Source of the DNA: Colwellia marinimaniae
GTDB taxonomy: Bacteria; Pseudomonadota; Gammaproteobacteria; Enterobacterales; Alteromonadaceae
Length of the DNA stretch: 64,000 nucleotides
Direction: 5' to 3'
Assembly (NCBI RefSeq): GCF_002207865.1
Contig: NZ_BDQM01000004.1
Coordinates: 150,000-213,999, forward strand
Below the pieces are notes generated by a model. It had not been told where the DNA came from and ran no database searches. It saw nothing but the letters and a program-made list of their open reading frames with translations. This document shows, piece by piece, positions 9,028-18,293 of the stretch. Numbering within the stretch: position 1 is the stretch's first letter; the number at the start of each line of letters is the position of its first letter. The position numbers and the translations under genes were made by a program.

Positions 9028-10209
9028 ATGAAACATGATACTAAAATAGTAAAAGCTGGACGAAACGCAAAATGGACTAAGGGTGTGGTCAATCCTGCAA
9101 TTACCCGGGCATCAACGGTTGTTTTTGATACGGTTGCCGAAATGAATCATGCCGTTGCCAATCGACATAATCAAACCATGGTTTATGGCCGTCGTGGCAC
9201 CACCACAGCTTTTGCTTTTAGTGAGGCCATGACCGAGTTAGAGGGCGGTGCTGGTTGTGCATTATACCCATCGGGTACTGCTGCTATTACCAATGCTATT
9301 CTAGCTTTTATCCAGCAAGGTGATCATATTTTAATGGTGGATACTGCTTATGAGCCTACCCGGGATTACTGTGATAAAATATTAGCTAAAATAGGGGTTA
9401 GTACCACCTATTATGATCCTATGATCGGTGCTGGTATTGAAGCTCTGATCCAAGATAATACCCGTATTGTTTTTTTAGAATCTCCCGGCTCAATTACCAT
9501 GGAAGTACAGGATGTGCCGAGCATCAGTGCGGTTGCCCATAAACATGGCTGTATTGTTATGCTTGATAATACTTGGGGCGCTGGTATTAACTTTAAACCG
9601 TTTGATTATGGTGTAGATATTAGCGTGCAAGCGGCGACTAAATATATTGTTGGTCACTCTGATGTTATGCTGGGTACCGCAACGGCAGTAGAAAAACATT
9701 GGCCGCAACTTCGTGATTACAGTTATTTAATGGGTCAGTGTACTTCCCCAGATGACTTATACCTAGCGTTGCGTGGTATTCGTACCCTAGTCGTTAGATT
9801 AAAGCAACATCAACAAAGTGCAATTACCGTTGCTACTTGGTTAACGGCACGACCAGAAGTCGCTAAAATTTTACATCCCGCTTTTGCGTCTTGTCCAGGG
9901 CATGAGTTTTTTAAGCGGGATTTTTCTGGCTCGAATGGCTTGTTTTCATTTGTACTTAATTGCGGCAACAAAGTCGCATTAACCGCATTTTTGGATGGTT
10001 TAGAGCACTTTAAACTGGGCTATTCATGGGGCGGTTTTGAAAGTTTAATTTTGGGTTTTAGTAATGTAAATTCTATTCGTAGTGCCACTAGCTTTGATTG
10101 CGAGTTCCCATTAATTCGCCTCCATATTGGTTTAGAAGATGTTGAAGACTTAATCAGTGATCTTGAAAGTGGTTTTGAACGATTTAATAAAGTTCTAGCT
10201 GAAGGTTAA
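9028..10209 (+). CDS. metC: Cystathionine beta-lyase
   Basis: MetC is the PLP enzyme that cleaves cystathionine to homocysteine, pyruvate and ammonia in methionine synthesis. The 393-residue protein tracks E. coli MetC: YGRRGT (53-58), ELEGGAGC (70-77), NTAYEP-like DTAYEP (105-110), FLESPGSITMEV (149-160) and the PLP lysine in QAATKYIVGHSD (Lys205). The start ATG 9028 is preceded at the right distance by GGAAG (9018-9022) and lines up with homologues; an in-frame TTG and ATG at 9013 and 9016 are less well placed. It is a single gene with a possible MetJ operator upstream. Confidence 0.9.
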   Translation: MKHDTKIVKAGRNAKWTKGVVNPAITRASTVVFDTVAEMNHAVANRHNQTMVYGRRGTTTAFAFSEAMTELEGGAGCALYPSGTAAITNAILAFIQQGDHILMVDTAYEPTRDYCDKILAKIGVSTTYYDPMIGAGIEALIQDNTRIVFLESPGSITMEVQDVPSISAVAHKHGCIVMLDNTWGAGINFKPFDYGVDISVQAATKYIVGHSDVMLGTATAVEKHWPQLRDYSYLMGQCTSPDDLYLALRGIRTLVVRLKQHQQSAITVATWLTARPEVAKILHPAFASCPGHEFFKRDFSGSNGLFSFVLNCGNKVALTAFLDGLEHFKLGYSWGGFESLILGFSNVNSIRSATSFDCEFPLIRLHIGLEDVEDLISDLESGFERFNKVLAEG

Positions 10210-10500
10210 GTGTATTTAATAAAAATTTGCTTCTGTTCCACAATACTGTTGTCTATATTGTCACCTTATGATTTTATAATGAGTATTGCTGAAGTGATAA
10301 CAGCGAGTTTCATAAGCATGACGGTATATGGATAACCTTGTTAGACAGTGCAGGAGCACACTGTGCTGATGCTTGTGTAGACCTACGCGTCTCGCTTGTT
10401 TACTCAGCAACACTAAACTACAACACAGTGAAAAAATTTACTGATAAACTGACAAATAAGCGCACTATATTTTGTGCTCATTTGTCAGCTATGTCTATTT
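10210..10500. other. Non-coding region with a stem-loop
   Basis: No gene is visible between metC and the MITE-like element. CTGACAAATAAGCGCA (10449-10464) pairs with TGTGCTCATTTGTCAG (10473-10488), a long stem with two non-Watson-Crick positions and an 8-base loop. It has no T tract, so it is not an obvious terminator. A second short hairpin, ACAGTG...CACTGT, lies around 10345-10365. Confidence 0.45.
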
Positions 10501-10738
10501 AGTTAACCTGAACTCTGGATAATGAGTGCTTGATGTATAAGTAAAAACAACGAGTTACGGTTGTTAAGAACAAAATATACAAGATTAAGTAGCAATATAC
10601 ACTATCAATGTTTCAATTTATTCGATTATCAAGGCAAAACGTTTATGAATAACGGGTTATTTATCGACGTGTTAACGCTGAGAATCGGATAAAGGGGAAT
10701 ATTGAGCAAGTGCTGCTTATCCAGAGTTCAGGTTAGTT
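10501..10738. mobile_element. MITE-like element with 18-bp terminal inverted repeats
   Basis: AACCTGAACTCTGGATAA (10505-10522) recurs as a perfect inverted copy at 10717-10734. The 230-bp unit is flanked by a direct repeat AGTT (10501-10504 and 10735-10738), which fits a 4-bp target duplication. The inner edges also show weaker inverted similarity (GTGCTTG against CAAGTGCTGC). It encodes no transposase, so it would move only in trans. The right end lies four bases from the stop codon of the alkaline phosphatase gene. Confidence 0.75.
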
Positions 10739-10741
10739 ACC

Positions 10742-12157
10742 TTATTTTCCTAATAAGGTAAATATCTTTTTAGCAATATCGGTATTGTCTAATTGGCCGC
10801 TAAACTGTTCACTTTGCTTGCCAAAAGCAAATACTGGCACATCAATGGCGGTATGGCCCGTTGTGGTCCAGCCAGTATTGGTACGTTTATCAATGATAGT
10901 CAAAATTGCCTGGCGATAGAATTCTTTAAGTTCTGGCGCTTTTTGTGCTGTTTTTTCTGTAGCGCTTAACAACAAGTGCAGTGTTGTCGCTTGCTGGTAA
11001 CTAGCGTTCACCTGAATTATTTGTTGGAATTCTTTGCTGTTTAAGTCAAAGTTTAGCCACTGATTGATTTCCTGAAGATTTAGCTGGTCGTTAGCGACAA
11101 TATTTTTCGCTATTGTTGCTGGTGAATGCTGCATGGTACGTAATATTTCAGGATTCCAGCGATAGTCTTTATTGGCCGCCAAGGTCAAGCCACCAGTACT
11201 GTGATCCGCGGTTAATACCACTAAGGTATCAGGGTTCTCTGCAACGAATGATTCTAAATATTCCATCACTTTGGCCAAGTCATCCATTTCATGCATGGCC
11301 GTCGCGATATTATTATCATGTCCGCCCCAGTCAATTTGGCTAGCTTCAACTAATAGAAAAAAGCCAGCCTCGTTTTTCAATTGCTTAGTCGCAGCCTTGG
11401 TTAAAAGTGTTAGTCGGTGTTTATTACTGTCATCAAGCGCCCAAGGCAAGCCAAGGTCGGCAAATAAACCAATGACAGGTTTATCGTGAACTAATTCAGT
11501 TAACTGGCTGTAACTATCAATGTATTGAAAGCCCGCTTGTTTAAATTCATTAACGATATTTCTATCGTCGCGAATATAGTTTTTCCAGCCACCACCAAAG
11601 TAGACATCAGCTTTGATGCCATTATCGATATAGCTATTTGCCAGCTGGTCATAGTTTCGGCGGCTTTCATTATGTGATAAATATGAGGCAGGTGTGGCAT
11701 GGTTAATACGCGAAGTTACCACTACGCCGGTCTTCTTACCCTGTTGTTTAGCCCATTCAAGTACCGTTAGTAACGGTTTTTTATTTATATCAACACTAAT
11801 GGCGCCATTATAGGTCTTTATGCCAGTTGCTAGTGCTGTAGCCGCTGCAGCCGAGTCGGTCACATAACCTGAAACAGGTGCCGGGTAAGTACTGGCGAGA
11901 CCTTTTAAATGTCTGTCAAAAACTGTTTGCTCTATTTCATCCGTTGCTGGATTATCATTAAAATACCGATAGGCAGAGGTGTACGCTGGTCCCATGCCAT
12001 CGGCAACAACCATAATGATATTTTTAGGTAAATCTACTTGCTTTACTTGACCCTGCTGCTTCATATCTGTAGCAGTTGCATTATTCATAGTTAGAGCAAC
12101 AGCACTTAATAAGGTCAGTGTAGAGAAAAACGAGGTATACTTTTTAGCACTAAACAT
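10742..12157 (-). CDS. phoA: Alkaline phosphatase (PhoA family)
   Basis: This periplasmic or exported phosphomonoesterase releases phosphate from organic esters. From ATG 12157 the product has 471 residues with a signal peptide (basic MFSAKKY, hydrophobic core, cleavage near NATA, residues 1-29). Metal and catalytic motifs follow: VVADGMG (Asp53) and VTDSAAAATALATG with the nucleophile Ser102. HATPASYLSHNESR and LTADHSTGGL supply further ligands, and TTGHTAIDVPVFAFG closes the site. An in-frame ATG at 12172 is possible but gives a less natural signal peptide and lacks the AGGTG spacing seen at 12157. A half-perfect Pho box lies upstream. Confidence 0.88.
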   Translation of the reverse strand: MFSAKKYTSFFSTLTLLSAVALTMNNATATDMKQQGQVKQVDLPKNIIMVVADGMGPAYTSAYRYFNDNPATDEIEQTVFDRHLKGLASTYPAPVSGYVTDSAAAATALATGIKTYNGAISVDINKKPLLTVLEWAKQQGKKTGVVVTSRINHATPASYLSHNESRRNYDQLANSYIDNGIKADVYFGGGWKNYIRDDRNIVNEFKQAGFQYIDSYSQLTELVHDKPVIGLFADLGLPWALDDSNKHRLTLLTKAATKQLKNEAGFFLLVEASQIDWGGHDNNIATAMHEMDDLAKVMEYLESFVAENPDTLVVLTADHSTGGLTLAANKDYRWNPEILRTMQHSPATIAKNIVANDQLNLQEINQWLNFDLNSKEFQQIIQVNASYQQATTLHLLLSATEKTAQKAPELKEFYRQAILTIIDKRTNTGWTTTGHTAIDVPVFAFGKQSEQFSGQLDNTDIAKKIFTLLGK

Positions 12158-12207
12158 AGGGCACCTGAGCATGTAAAAATGTGTAATTCTAAACAGTCAC
12201 CTTAGCT

Positions 12208-12225
12208 TTGTCTATCTAATGACAG
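12208..12225 (-). promoter_or_regulatory. Possible degenerate Pho box
   Basis: On the minus strand the sequence reads CTGTCATTAGATAGACAA, about 50 bases before the alkaline phosphatase start. The first 7-mer CTGTCAT is a perfect PhoB half-site, but the second half is poor. This is suggestive because of the target gene only. Confidence 0.25.
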
Positions 12226-12764
12226 TAAGTAAGCTATTATTAGAATATCTAGGCAAAACAGAGCCTTATTATTTTCAGCTGGACTATATTTCGGCTGAAA
12301 TTTGTTTAGTCAGATAAAAATAGGCATTTACCGCTATGAGCATTGAAAAATTGTACCTAATCGAAGCCATTAACATCAAACTAAGCAAAAATTTAAACGT
12401 GGAAAAAGTGAAGCCGAGCCGATGTAGCCGTGGTCGCTACTGAGTTTAGCGCAATCGTTGCGCTGAGCTTGATAAATAATGAAGGTCGGTCACCATTTTA
12501 GCGCAGACCTCTCTGATGGCCGATTCAATTAAGCATGCTCGCTGACCATAAGGTTTGCACTTTGCCGGGCATGCTAAAGCACAGTTTTTATCACAAAGCA
12601 GGGATTAATATCCATGCCAGCCTTAATAAACAATATGCATGTTATCGCTAGCTTAACTAGCGTGTTGCTTAAGGTTAATAAACTACAGTAAAGAGTGATT
12701 TATATTTATATAAAGGTAAACTAGTCAATAAAATGTTTAGTAATTGACAAAGGAAATAATAACC
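12226..12764. other. Long intergenic region upstream of hinT
   Basis: No gene is visible. A perfect small hairpin AGCGCAA-TCG-TTGCGCT lies at 12448-12464, and GCTAG...CTAGC can pair around 12647-12661. I see no riboswitch or tRNA-like structure. The hinT Shine-Dalgarno (AAAGGA, 12749-12754) is at the right end. Confidence 0.35.
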
Positions 12765-13115
12765 ATGACTGAAGAAACCATTTTTTCGAAGATTATACGT
12801 CAAGAAATCCCCACGCCTTTATTATATCAAGATGACTTAGTAACCGCTTTTAGAGATATATCGCCACGTGTAGATAGTCATATTTTAATTGTGCCCAATA
12901 AGCACATTGCCACTATTAATGATGTCACTAGTGAGGACGAATTAACTTTAGGGCGTATGATTACTGTTGCCAAAAAGCTTGCTAAAGAAGAGGGCATTGA
13001 TGAGGATGGCTACCGTTTAATTATCAATTGTAACAGCGATGGCGGTCAAGAGGTTTACCACATTCATATGCATTTATTAGGTGGGCAACCATTGGGGCCA
13101 TTGCTTTGTTGTTAG
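12765..13115 (+). CDS. hinT: HIT family purine nucleoside phosphoramidase
   Basis: HinT hydrolyses adenosine phosphoramidates and acyl-adenylates in the cytoplasm. The 116-residue protein matches E. coli HinT from [12 protein letters not shown] onward, with [14 protein letters not shown] (21-34), EDGYRLI and the histidine triad HIHMH (His99, 101, 103) in [12 protein letters not shown]. The start ATG 12765 follows AAAGGA and matches homologues; an upstream in-frame TTG at 12744 would place the Shine-Dalgarno inside the gene. The C-terminus ends in GPLLCC and lacks the extra tail of E. coli HinT, a region that modulates substrate preference there. Confidence 0.92.
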   Translation: MTEETIFSKIIRQEIPTPLLYQDDLVTAFRDISPRVDSHILIVPNKHIATINDVTSEDELTLGRMITVAKKLAKEEGIDEDGYRLIINCNSDGGQEVYHIHMHLLGGQPLGPLLCC

Positions 13116-13325
13116 GTTTATCTTTTGGGGAAGTCAAATAGACTCTGTTAGATGGCCTGTTAATCACTGACAACCTACCTTTAGCGCTAATGGCTACTAT
13201 ATTGTCTTTGCTAAGATAATAGCTTGATTATCTTAGTTACTATGCGATAAGTCGCTAGTTTACTAAGGTCAAAGGCAATGAAATCATTTAATTATTAGCG
13301 CATACTTCCTTATAGCATCCTTTAA

Positions 13326-14402
13326 ATGGTTACCTTTGTGAATTGGAAAGAATTACTAGAAAATAGAAATCGTTTATTTTGGCTGGTCCATACTGCTGGT
13401 TGGTTTGGCTTTGCTTTTGTGCATTATCTTGGCTCATTACAGCATGATTTGCGTGATATATTTGTGGTAATTATTTTTCTTAACGCTTACGCTGGATGGT
13501 TGTTTACCGTACCCCTTCGCTATATTTATCAAAAAGCGTGGAACTTTCCGCCCATTAAAATTGCCTTGGTGGTGATACTTTCATCTTATTTTACCGGTGT
13601 ATTATGGCAAATAGTTAAAAATATTAACTATTGGGAAATCTACAAACACGGTTATGAGCCAGAATTTTGGTATATGTATACCCGTTCCACGTTAGGCTCT
13701 TTTTACATTATTTTAAGTTGGAGCGGCTTATACTTTGGTAGTAAATACTATCAAATGCTGCAAATAGAAAAGCAAAATGTCCTTAAAGCGAATGCTGTGG
13801 CACATCAAGCCCAGTTAAAAATGTTGCGCTATCAATTGAACCCTCATTTTTTGTTTAATACCCTCAATGCTATTTCAACGCTTATTTTGGTGGCAGAAAA
13901 TAAAACCGCTAACTCTATGGTCACTAAACTCAGTGAATTTCTCCGTTACTCCTTAGATAAAGATCCGATGAAAAAGGTTAGTTTACAAACAGAAATACAA
14001 GCCTTACAACTATACTTGGCAATAGAGCAAGTACGTTTTGAAGACCGATTACAGCTATATTTCCACATAGATGATGATTGCCAAGCTGCGTTAGTTCCGA
14101 GTATGATTTTACAGCCATTAGCTGAAAATGCGATAAAACACGCTATTGCGGTGCAAGAGCAGGGTGGTAGTCTTACTATTACGGTACGGCGTTTTGCCGA
14201 CGACTTATTAATTGAAATAGCTGATAATGGTCCAGGAGCTGATATTATCGATGGCAACTTACACCGAGAGCGTGGTGTCGGTTTAGTGAATACCCGCGAG
14301 CGCTTACAAGCTTTATATCATGAGAAATTTTCGTTAGTTGTTTCCCATAACCAACCGACAGGTGTTAAAGTGAATCTGCGTATGCCATTCGAACTAAATT
14401 AA
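13326..14402 (+). CDS. LytS/AlgZ-type sensor histidine kinase
   Basis: The protein has 358 residues. The N-terminal 140 form about four membrane segments (near residues 20-36, 44-62, 78-97 and 123-138) with no obvious extracytoplasmic domain. A short coiled linker leads to the His_kinase domain, with the phospho-acceptor His174 in LNPHFLFNTLN. The ATPase domain has LAENAIKHAI (about 262-271) and DNGPGAD (about 297). This is the family that pairs with LytTR regulators, and such a regulator follows 113 bases downstream. The stimulus cannot be read from the sequence. Gene names such as algZ or ypdA would be guesses. Confidence 0.88.
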   Translation: MVTFVNWKELLENRNRLFWLVHTAGWFGFAFVHYLGSLQHDLRDIFVVIIFLNAYAGWLFTVPLRYIYQKAWNFPPIKIALVVILSSYFTGVLWQIVKNINYWEIYKHGYEPEFWYMYTRSTLGSFYIILSWSGLYFGSKYYQMLQIEKQNVLKANAVAHQAQLKMLRYQLNPHFLFNTLNAISTLILVAENKTANSMVTKLSEFLRYSLDKDPMKKVSLQTEIQALQLYLAIEQVRFEDRLQLYFHIDDDCQAALVPSMILQPLAENAIKHAIAVQEQGGSLTITVRRFADDLLIEIADNGPGADIIDGNLHRERGVGLVNTRERLQALYHEKFSLVVSHNQPTGVKVNLRMPFELN

Positions 14403-14515
14403 CAATAAAGTATAGTTTAACTTCGACAAGTTAAGTACCGCGTTGCTCTTTACCGTAACTCATAGCAAGTGGCTCAATAAAGTAGTGTAATTGGTATAAT
14501 AAATTAGGAATCATT

Positions 14516-15358
14516 ATGTCTCTATCAACCATCATTGTTGATGATGAACCACTGGCTCGAAAGGGGTTAACCATACGTTTACAAGCCCATGATAATATAA
14601 ATATTATTGAGCAGTGTTGTAACGGTAGAGAGGCATTAGCAGCGATACGTGCTTATCAAGTGGATCTGATGTTTCTTGATATTCAAATGCCAGGTCTCAA
14701 CGGTTTTCAGGTGCTCGAAAGTATTATCGAGCAGGGCTTAACTATGCCTATGGTGGTTTTTGTCACCGCCTTTGATCAATATGCAATTAAAGCTTTTGAA
14801 GTACACGCGTTGGATTATTTATTAAAACCAGCCGATGAAGTCAGACTGGCGCAGACCATTAAAAAAATACAACAATATTTTAAAAGCAGCGCCGATAGTG
14901 CACATAAATCGAAATTAGTGCGTTTAGTGAGTGATGTCACGGGCAATGATTATCAGAAAATTTTAACGGAATTAGAGAATAATCAAGAATTAACCTTATC
15001 TAGCTATTCAGATATCTTGGCAATTAAGGATGCCGGCGAAGTGAACCGTGTACCGGTAAAAGATATTCTTTGGATTGATGCTGCTGGTGATTATATGTGT
15101 GTACACACCTTAGAAACTAAGCAAAACATTTTACAAGAAAATACCTATATTCTTAGAAAAACCATGAAAGAACTAGAACTGTGTTTAGATCCTAAGCAAT
15201 TTATTCGCAATCATAGGTCGACCATAGTGAACAAGAATGTTATTCAAAAATTTTGTAGCCAAGTCAATGGTGAATATTTTTTAGTATTGAAAAATGGTAA
15301 AGAATTGAAGGTGAGTCGCAGTTATAAAGATAAAGTTAAGCAGGCCGTTAATAGTTAG
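14516..15358 (+). CDS. LytTR-family response regulator
   Basis: This 280-residue regulator has an N-terminal receiver domain with DDEP (9-12), the phospho-acceptor Asp55 in FLDIQMPG, and a KP pair near residue 105 (YLLKPADE). A LytTR DNA-binding domain fills about residues 175-278, with WIDAAGDYMCVHT, FIRNHRSTIVNK and LKVSRSYK. LytTR proteins bind paired imperfect direct repeats upstream of their targets. It pairs with the preceding kinase and is probably in the same operon. A strong terminator follows. The targets are not visible here. Confidence 0.9.
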   Translation: MSLSTIIVDDEPLARKGLTIRLQAHDNINIIEQCCNGREALAAIRAYQVDLMFLDIQMPGLNGFQVLESIIEQGLTMPMVVFVTAFDQYAIKAFEVHALDYLLKPADEVRLAQTIKKIQQYFKSSADSAHKSKLVRLVSDVTGNDYQKILTELENNQELTLSSYSDILAIKDAGEVNRVPVKDILWIDAAGDYMCVHTLETKQNILQENTYILRKTMKELELCLDPKQFIRNHRSTIVNKNVIQKFCSQVNGEYFLVLKNGKELKVSRSYKDKVKQAVNS

Positions 15359-15382
15359 TTAAGCGTTTACTTTCATCGCAAC

Positions 15383-15419
15383 AAAAAAGGCCAGATGTTG
15401 ATAACATCTGGCCTTTTTT
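15383..15419. terminator. Bidirectional terminator between the LytTR gene and pykA
   Basis: AAAAAAGGCCAGATGTT pairs perfectly with AACATCTGGCCTTTTTT around a GAT loop, with A and T tracts on either side. It serves the convergent LytTR regulator and pykA genes. Confidence 0.9.
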
Positions 15420-15436
15420 AGCCTTAATTCTGGGTG

Positions 15437-16891
15437 TTATTTACTAAGGTGTTTTTTAGTGACGGTTAACACTTTTAAGGTATTAGATGCACCAACAGTT
15501 TCCATGATATCACCGTGCGTTAAAATCAATTTATCACCAACAGCTAGGTCAATGTGACCACGGAGCGCTTTTAATATCTCATTCGATAAATTGTCATGAT
15601 TGACCTTGCTTGAATCAAATTCAATAGGGTAAACTCCACGGTATATTGCCGTTTTATTCAATGTTTTTGTATGACGAGATAAGGCGAAAATAGGTAGACC
15701 TGAGGTAATGCGTGACATTATTTTAGGGGTTTGACCTGACTCAGTTAACGCTATAATTGCTTTAACGCCTTCTAAATGGTTAGCGGCATACATAGCGGAT
15801 AAGGCAATCGTTTCTGAAACTTCACTGAAAGTAAGCTCAATTCTGTGGCTGGAAACATTTACCGAACGGTGTTGCTCAGCACCTAGACAAACATTTGCCA
15901 TCGCTTTTACGGTTTCAACCGGGTATTTACCCGCCGCTGTTTCGGCCGATAACATTACCGCATCAGTACCATCTAACACAGCGTTTGCTACATCCATAAC
16001 CTCGGCGCGAGTTGGCATAGGTTGCTCAATCATGGTTTCCATCATTTGTGTGGCGGTAATGACCACACGGTTTAGTTGACGAGAACGGGCGATAATATGT
16101 TTTTGTGTACCAACAAGCGCAGCATCGCCAATTTCAACACCTAAATCACCACGGGCAACCATAACAACATCTGAGGCTAAGATAATTCCGTCAAGAATTT
16201 TATCATCATTCACGGCTTCAGCACGTTCAATTTTAGAGACTAAACGGGCATCACAACCAGCTTCTTGAGCGAGTAAACGCGCTTCGCGCATATCGGCTGC
16301 ATCACGAGGAAATGAAACTGCCAGAAAATCAACATCAATTTTAGCGGCAAGTTTAATATCTTCTTTATCTTTAGCCGTTAAAGCTGGGGCAGTTAGGCCA
16401 CCACCTTGTCGGTTAATGCCTTTATTATTAGATAATGGACCACCAACAGTCACTATCGTAAACACTGACGTGTCAGAGGTCGATAATACTTTTAATTGTA
16501 CGCGACCATCATCAAGTAATAAGATGTCATCGGTATTCACATCTTGTACTAATTTTTTATAATCAATACCTACTTTTTCTTGGCAGCCTTGACCTTTTTC
16601 TAGCGTGGCATCTAATTCAAATTTATCACCAATGACTAATTTAATGGGGCCATTTTTAAAGGTAGAAACACGAATTTTTGGACCTTGTAAATCACCTAAT
16701 ATACCAACATAAATGCCAAGTTCTTTCGCTATCTCTCTGACGTTTTTTGCTCTATCAATGTGATCTTGCGGAATACCATGAGAAAAATTCAGTCTAACTA
16801 CATTTACACCCGCAGCTAATAAATCTTTTAAAACTTTTCTATCGTCAGTTGCAGGACCTAAGGTAGCAACAATCTTTGTTCTTCTTGGCAT
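15437..16891 (-). CDS. pykA: Pyruvate kinase (type II, PykA)
   Basis: This enzyme converts phosphoenolpyruvate and ADP to pyruvate and ATP. At 484 residues it fits PykA (480 in E. coli). It starts [17 protein letters not shown], has [18 protein letters not shown], the active-site segment [22 protein letters not shown] and [10 protein letters not shown]. It lies 94 bases downstream of hexR on the same strand, an arrangement known from Shewanella and other Alteromonadales, where HexR controls pykA. The hexR-pykA gap contains GTAATTAAA (minus strand, near 16907-16915), which equals one half of a HexR site, but the other half is degenerate. Confidence 0.93.
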   Translation of the reverse strand: MPRRTKIVATLGPATDDRKVLKDLLAAGVNVVRLNFSHGIPQDHIDRAKNVREIAKELGIYVGILGDLQGPKIRVSTFKNGPIKLVIGDKFELDATLEKGQGCQEKVGIDYKKLVQDVNTDDILLLDDGRVQLKVLSTSDTSVFTIVTVGGPLSNNKGINRQGGGLTAPALTAKDKEDIKLAAKIDVDFLAVSFPRDAADMREARLLAQEAGCDARLVSKIERAEAVNDDKILDGIILASDVVMVARGDLGVEIGDAALVGTQKHIIARSRQLNRVVITATQMMETMIEQPMPTRAEVMDVANAVLDGTDAVMLSAETAAGKYPVETVKAMANVCLGAEQHRSVNVSSHRIELTFSEVSETIALSAMYAANHLEGVKAIIALTESGQTPKIMSRITSGLPIFALSRHTKTLNKTAIYRGVYPIEFDSSKVNHDNLSNEILKALRGHIDLAVGDKLILTHGDIMETVGASNTLKVLTVTKKHLSK

Positions 16892-16985
16892 TTTAATCCT
16901 CTTACGTTTTTAATTACGTTTTAAATTGGTTTATGGCTTGATTAATGATGGTTGAAATACAGTGTCAAATCTTAGAACTAAATAC

Positions 16986-17834
16986 TTAGTCTTTTTTTTC
17001 GAAGCGTGAACTTCTTAAACTATCTTTTACTTTTTTTAAGTTGTCTCTAAATTTACTACCACGACGTAGGGTAAAGCCTGTCGCTAAAACATCAATTAAA
17101 GCGAGTTGGGCAATGCGTGATGACATAGGCATATACAGGTCAGTATCTTCACAAACATCAACGGACAATACTATGCTACATTCCTTAGCAAGTGGCGTAC
17201 CTTTTGCAGTAATGCCAATAACCGTGGCGTCGTTTTCTTTTGCTAAATTAGCAACTTCAACCAGTGATTTAGTACGACCTGTGTGAGAAATCATAATAAC
17301 CACATCACCTTGGCGACTATTTATAGCACTCATACGTTGCATTAATATGTCATCAAAATAAACAACAGGCACATTAAAGCGGAAAAACTTATTCTGGGCG
17401 TCATGGGCAACGATGGCAGAAGCTCCTAAACCAAAAAATGAGATTTTGCTGGCTTGGGTTAATAGGTCGACCGCGCGATTGATATCATTTGAGTCTAAGT
17501 TTTTACGGGCTTGTTCAAGACTTGCCATCGTTGATTCAAATATCTTGTCGGTATATTCTTCAGCCGTATCATTTTCATCGACATGGCGGTTAACGTAAGG
17601 GGTACCATTAGCTAAGCTTTGCGCAAGATGAAGTTTAAAGTCGGGGTAACCTTTAGTATCTAACCGACGACAAAAACGGTTGACTGTTGGTTCACTGATC
17701 TTAGCTTGTTTGGCCAGTGCCGCAATACTTGAGTGAATAACAGTACTTGGTGACGCTAAAATGACTTCCGCTACTTTACGTTCTGATTTACTGAGCATGT
17801 CTAGTTCGTTAGTGATCTTTTCTAATATATTCAT
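16986..17834 (-). CDS. hexR: HexR, RpiR-family regulator of sugar catabolism
   Basis: HexR represses or activates central carbon genes and is released by 2-keto-3-deoxy-6-phosphogluconate, the Edd product. The 282-residue protein has an N-terminal RpiR helix-turn-helix (about residues 1-75) with SERKVAEVIL, SIAALAKQAKISEPTVNRFCRRL and GYPDFKLHLA. A C-terminal SIS sugar-phosphate domain follows (about 125-260), with ISFFGLGASAIVAHDAQ and VVIMISHTGRTKSLVEVA. It is divergent from zwf, and two HexR-type palindromes lie in the shared spacer. The location between pykA and zwf-pgl-edd-eda is the conserved context for this regulator. Confidence 0.93.
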   Translation of the reverse strand: MNILEKITNELDMLSKSERKVAEVILASPSTVIHSSIAALAKQAKISEPTVNRFCRRLDTKGYPDFKLHLAQSLANGTPYVNRHVDENDTAEEYTDKIFESTMASLEQARKNLDSNDINRAVDLLTQASKISFFGLGASAIVAHDAQNKFFRFNVPVVYFDDILMQRMSAINSRQGDVVIMISHTGRTKSLVEVANLAKENDATVIGITAKGTPLAKECSIVLSVDVCEDTDLYMPMSSRIAQLALIDVLATGFTLRRGSKFRDNLKKVKDSLRSSRFEKKD

Positions 17835-18132
17835 TATGGTCTGATCCTAGATCGTCTTTATCTAAATATTTAAAGTACATTTAAACGATATTTGAATGAT
17901 AGCCAACATTAATTAATGGGCTATTTTGTCTATACTGTAATTTATTTTCTGCCTAAGGAACAGAAATAATGAAATTTTATTTCATAATTTTGGATTAAAC
18001 TCAGTAAAGTTAGTTGAATTGGTACTGTTTACCCTTTAAACCATACTATGTTGGGCTTGTTTTGACGAATAGAGCAATTAATCCTTAGCTCATCTTGTTT
18101 GTAAGCTAATAGTTCACCGTGGTATTGATATA

Positions 18133-18147
18133 TGTAGTAAAATTACA
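18133..18147. promoter_or_regulatory. HexR operator 1 upstream of zwf
   Basis: TGTAGTAAAATTACA is a near-perfect palindrome matching the published HexR consensus TGTAATTAAATTACA at 13 of 15 positions. It is centred about 154 bases before the zwf ATG. Confidence 0.8.
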
Positions 18148-18193
18148 AAAAGTTCTTTACTGTCAGCTAAACAAGCGCTAAATTAGGCCCATA

Positions 18194-18208
18194 TGTAGTT
18201 TAGTTACA
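18194..18208. promoter_or_regulatory. HexR operator 2 upstream of zwf
   Basis: TGTAGTTTAGTTACA is a second palindromic HexR-type site, 61 bases (about six helical turns) from operator 1 and 85 bases from the zwf start. The equal phasing would allow two HexR dimers to sit on the same DNA face. Confidence 0.75.
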
Positions 18209-18293
18209 ACTATTTTTTACTGTAACTGCACTTGCGTCGAAACTTGCGTAAAAATATAAGTAAAGCAATACACTTTTAAATAAGAGAAATTCT

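Larger units (their letters stand above)
17835..18293. promoter_or_regulatory. hexR-zwf divergent regulatory region
   Basis: This 459-base spacer drives hexR leftward and zwf rightward. Apart from the two HexR-type palindromes at 18133 and 18194 it holds a lone half-site TGTAATTTA near 17935. No reading frame or structured RNA is evident. Confidence 0.6.

Noticed and set aside
12448..12464. Hairpin AGCGCAA-TCG-TTGCGCT as a terminator or REP element
   Set aside because: It has a perfect but short stem, no T tract and only one copy seen, so no class can be assigned.
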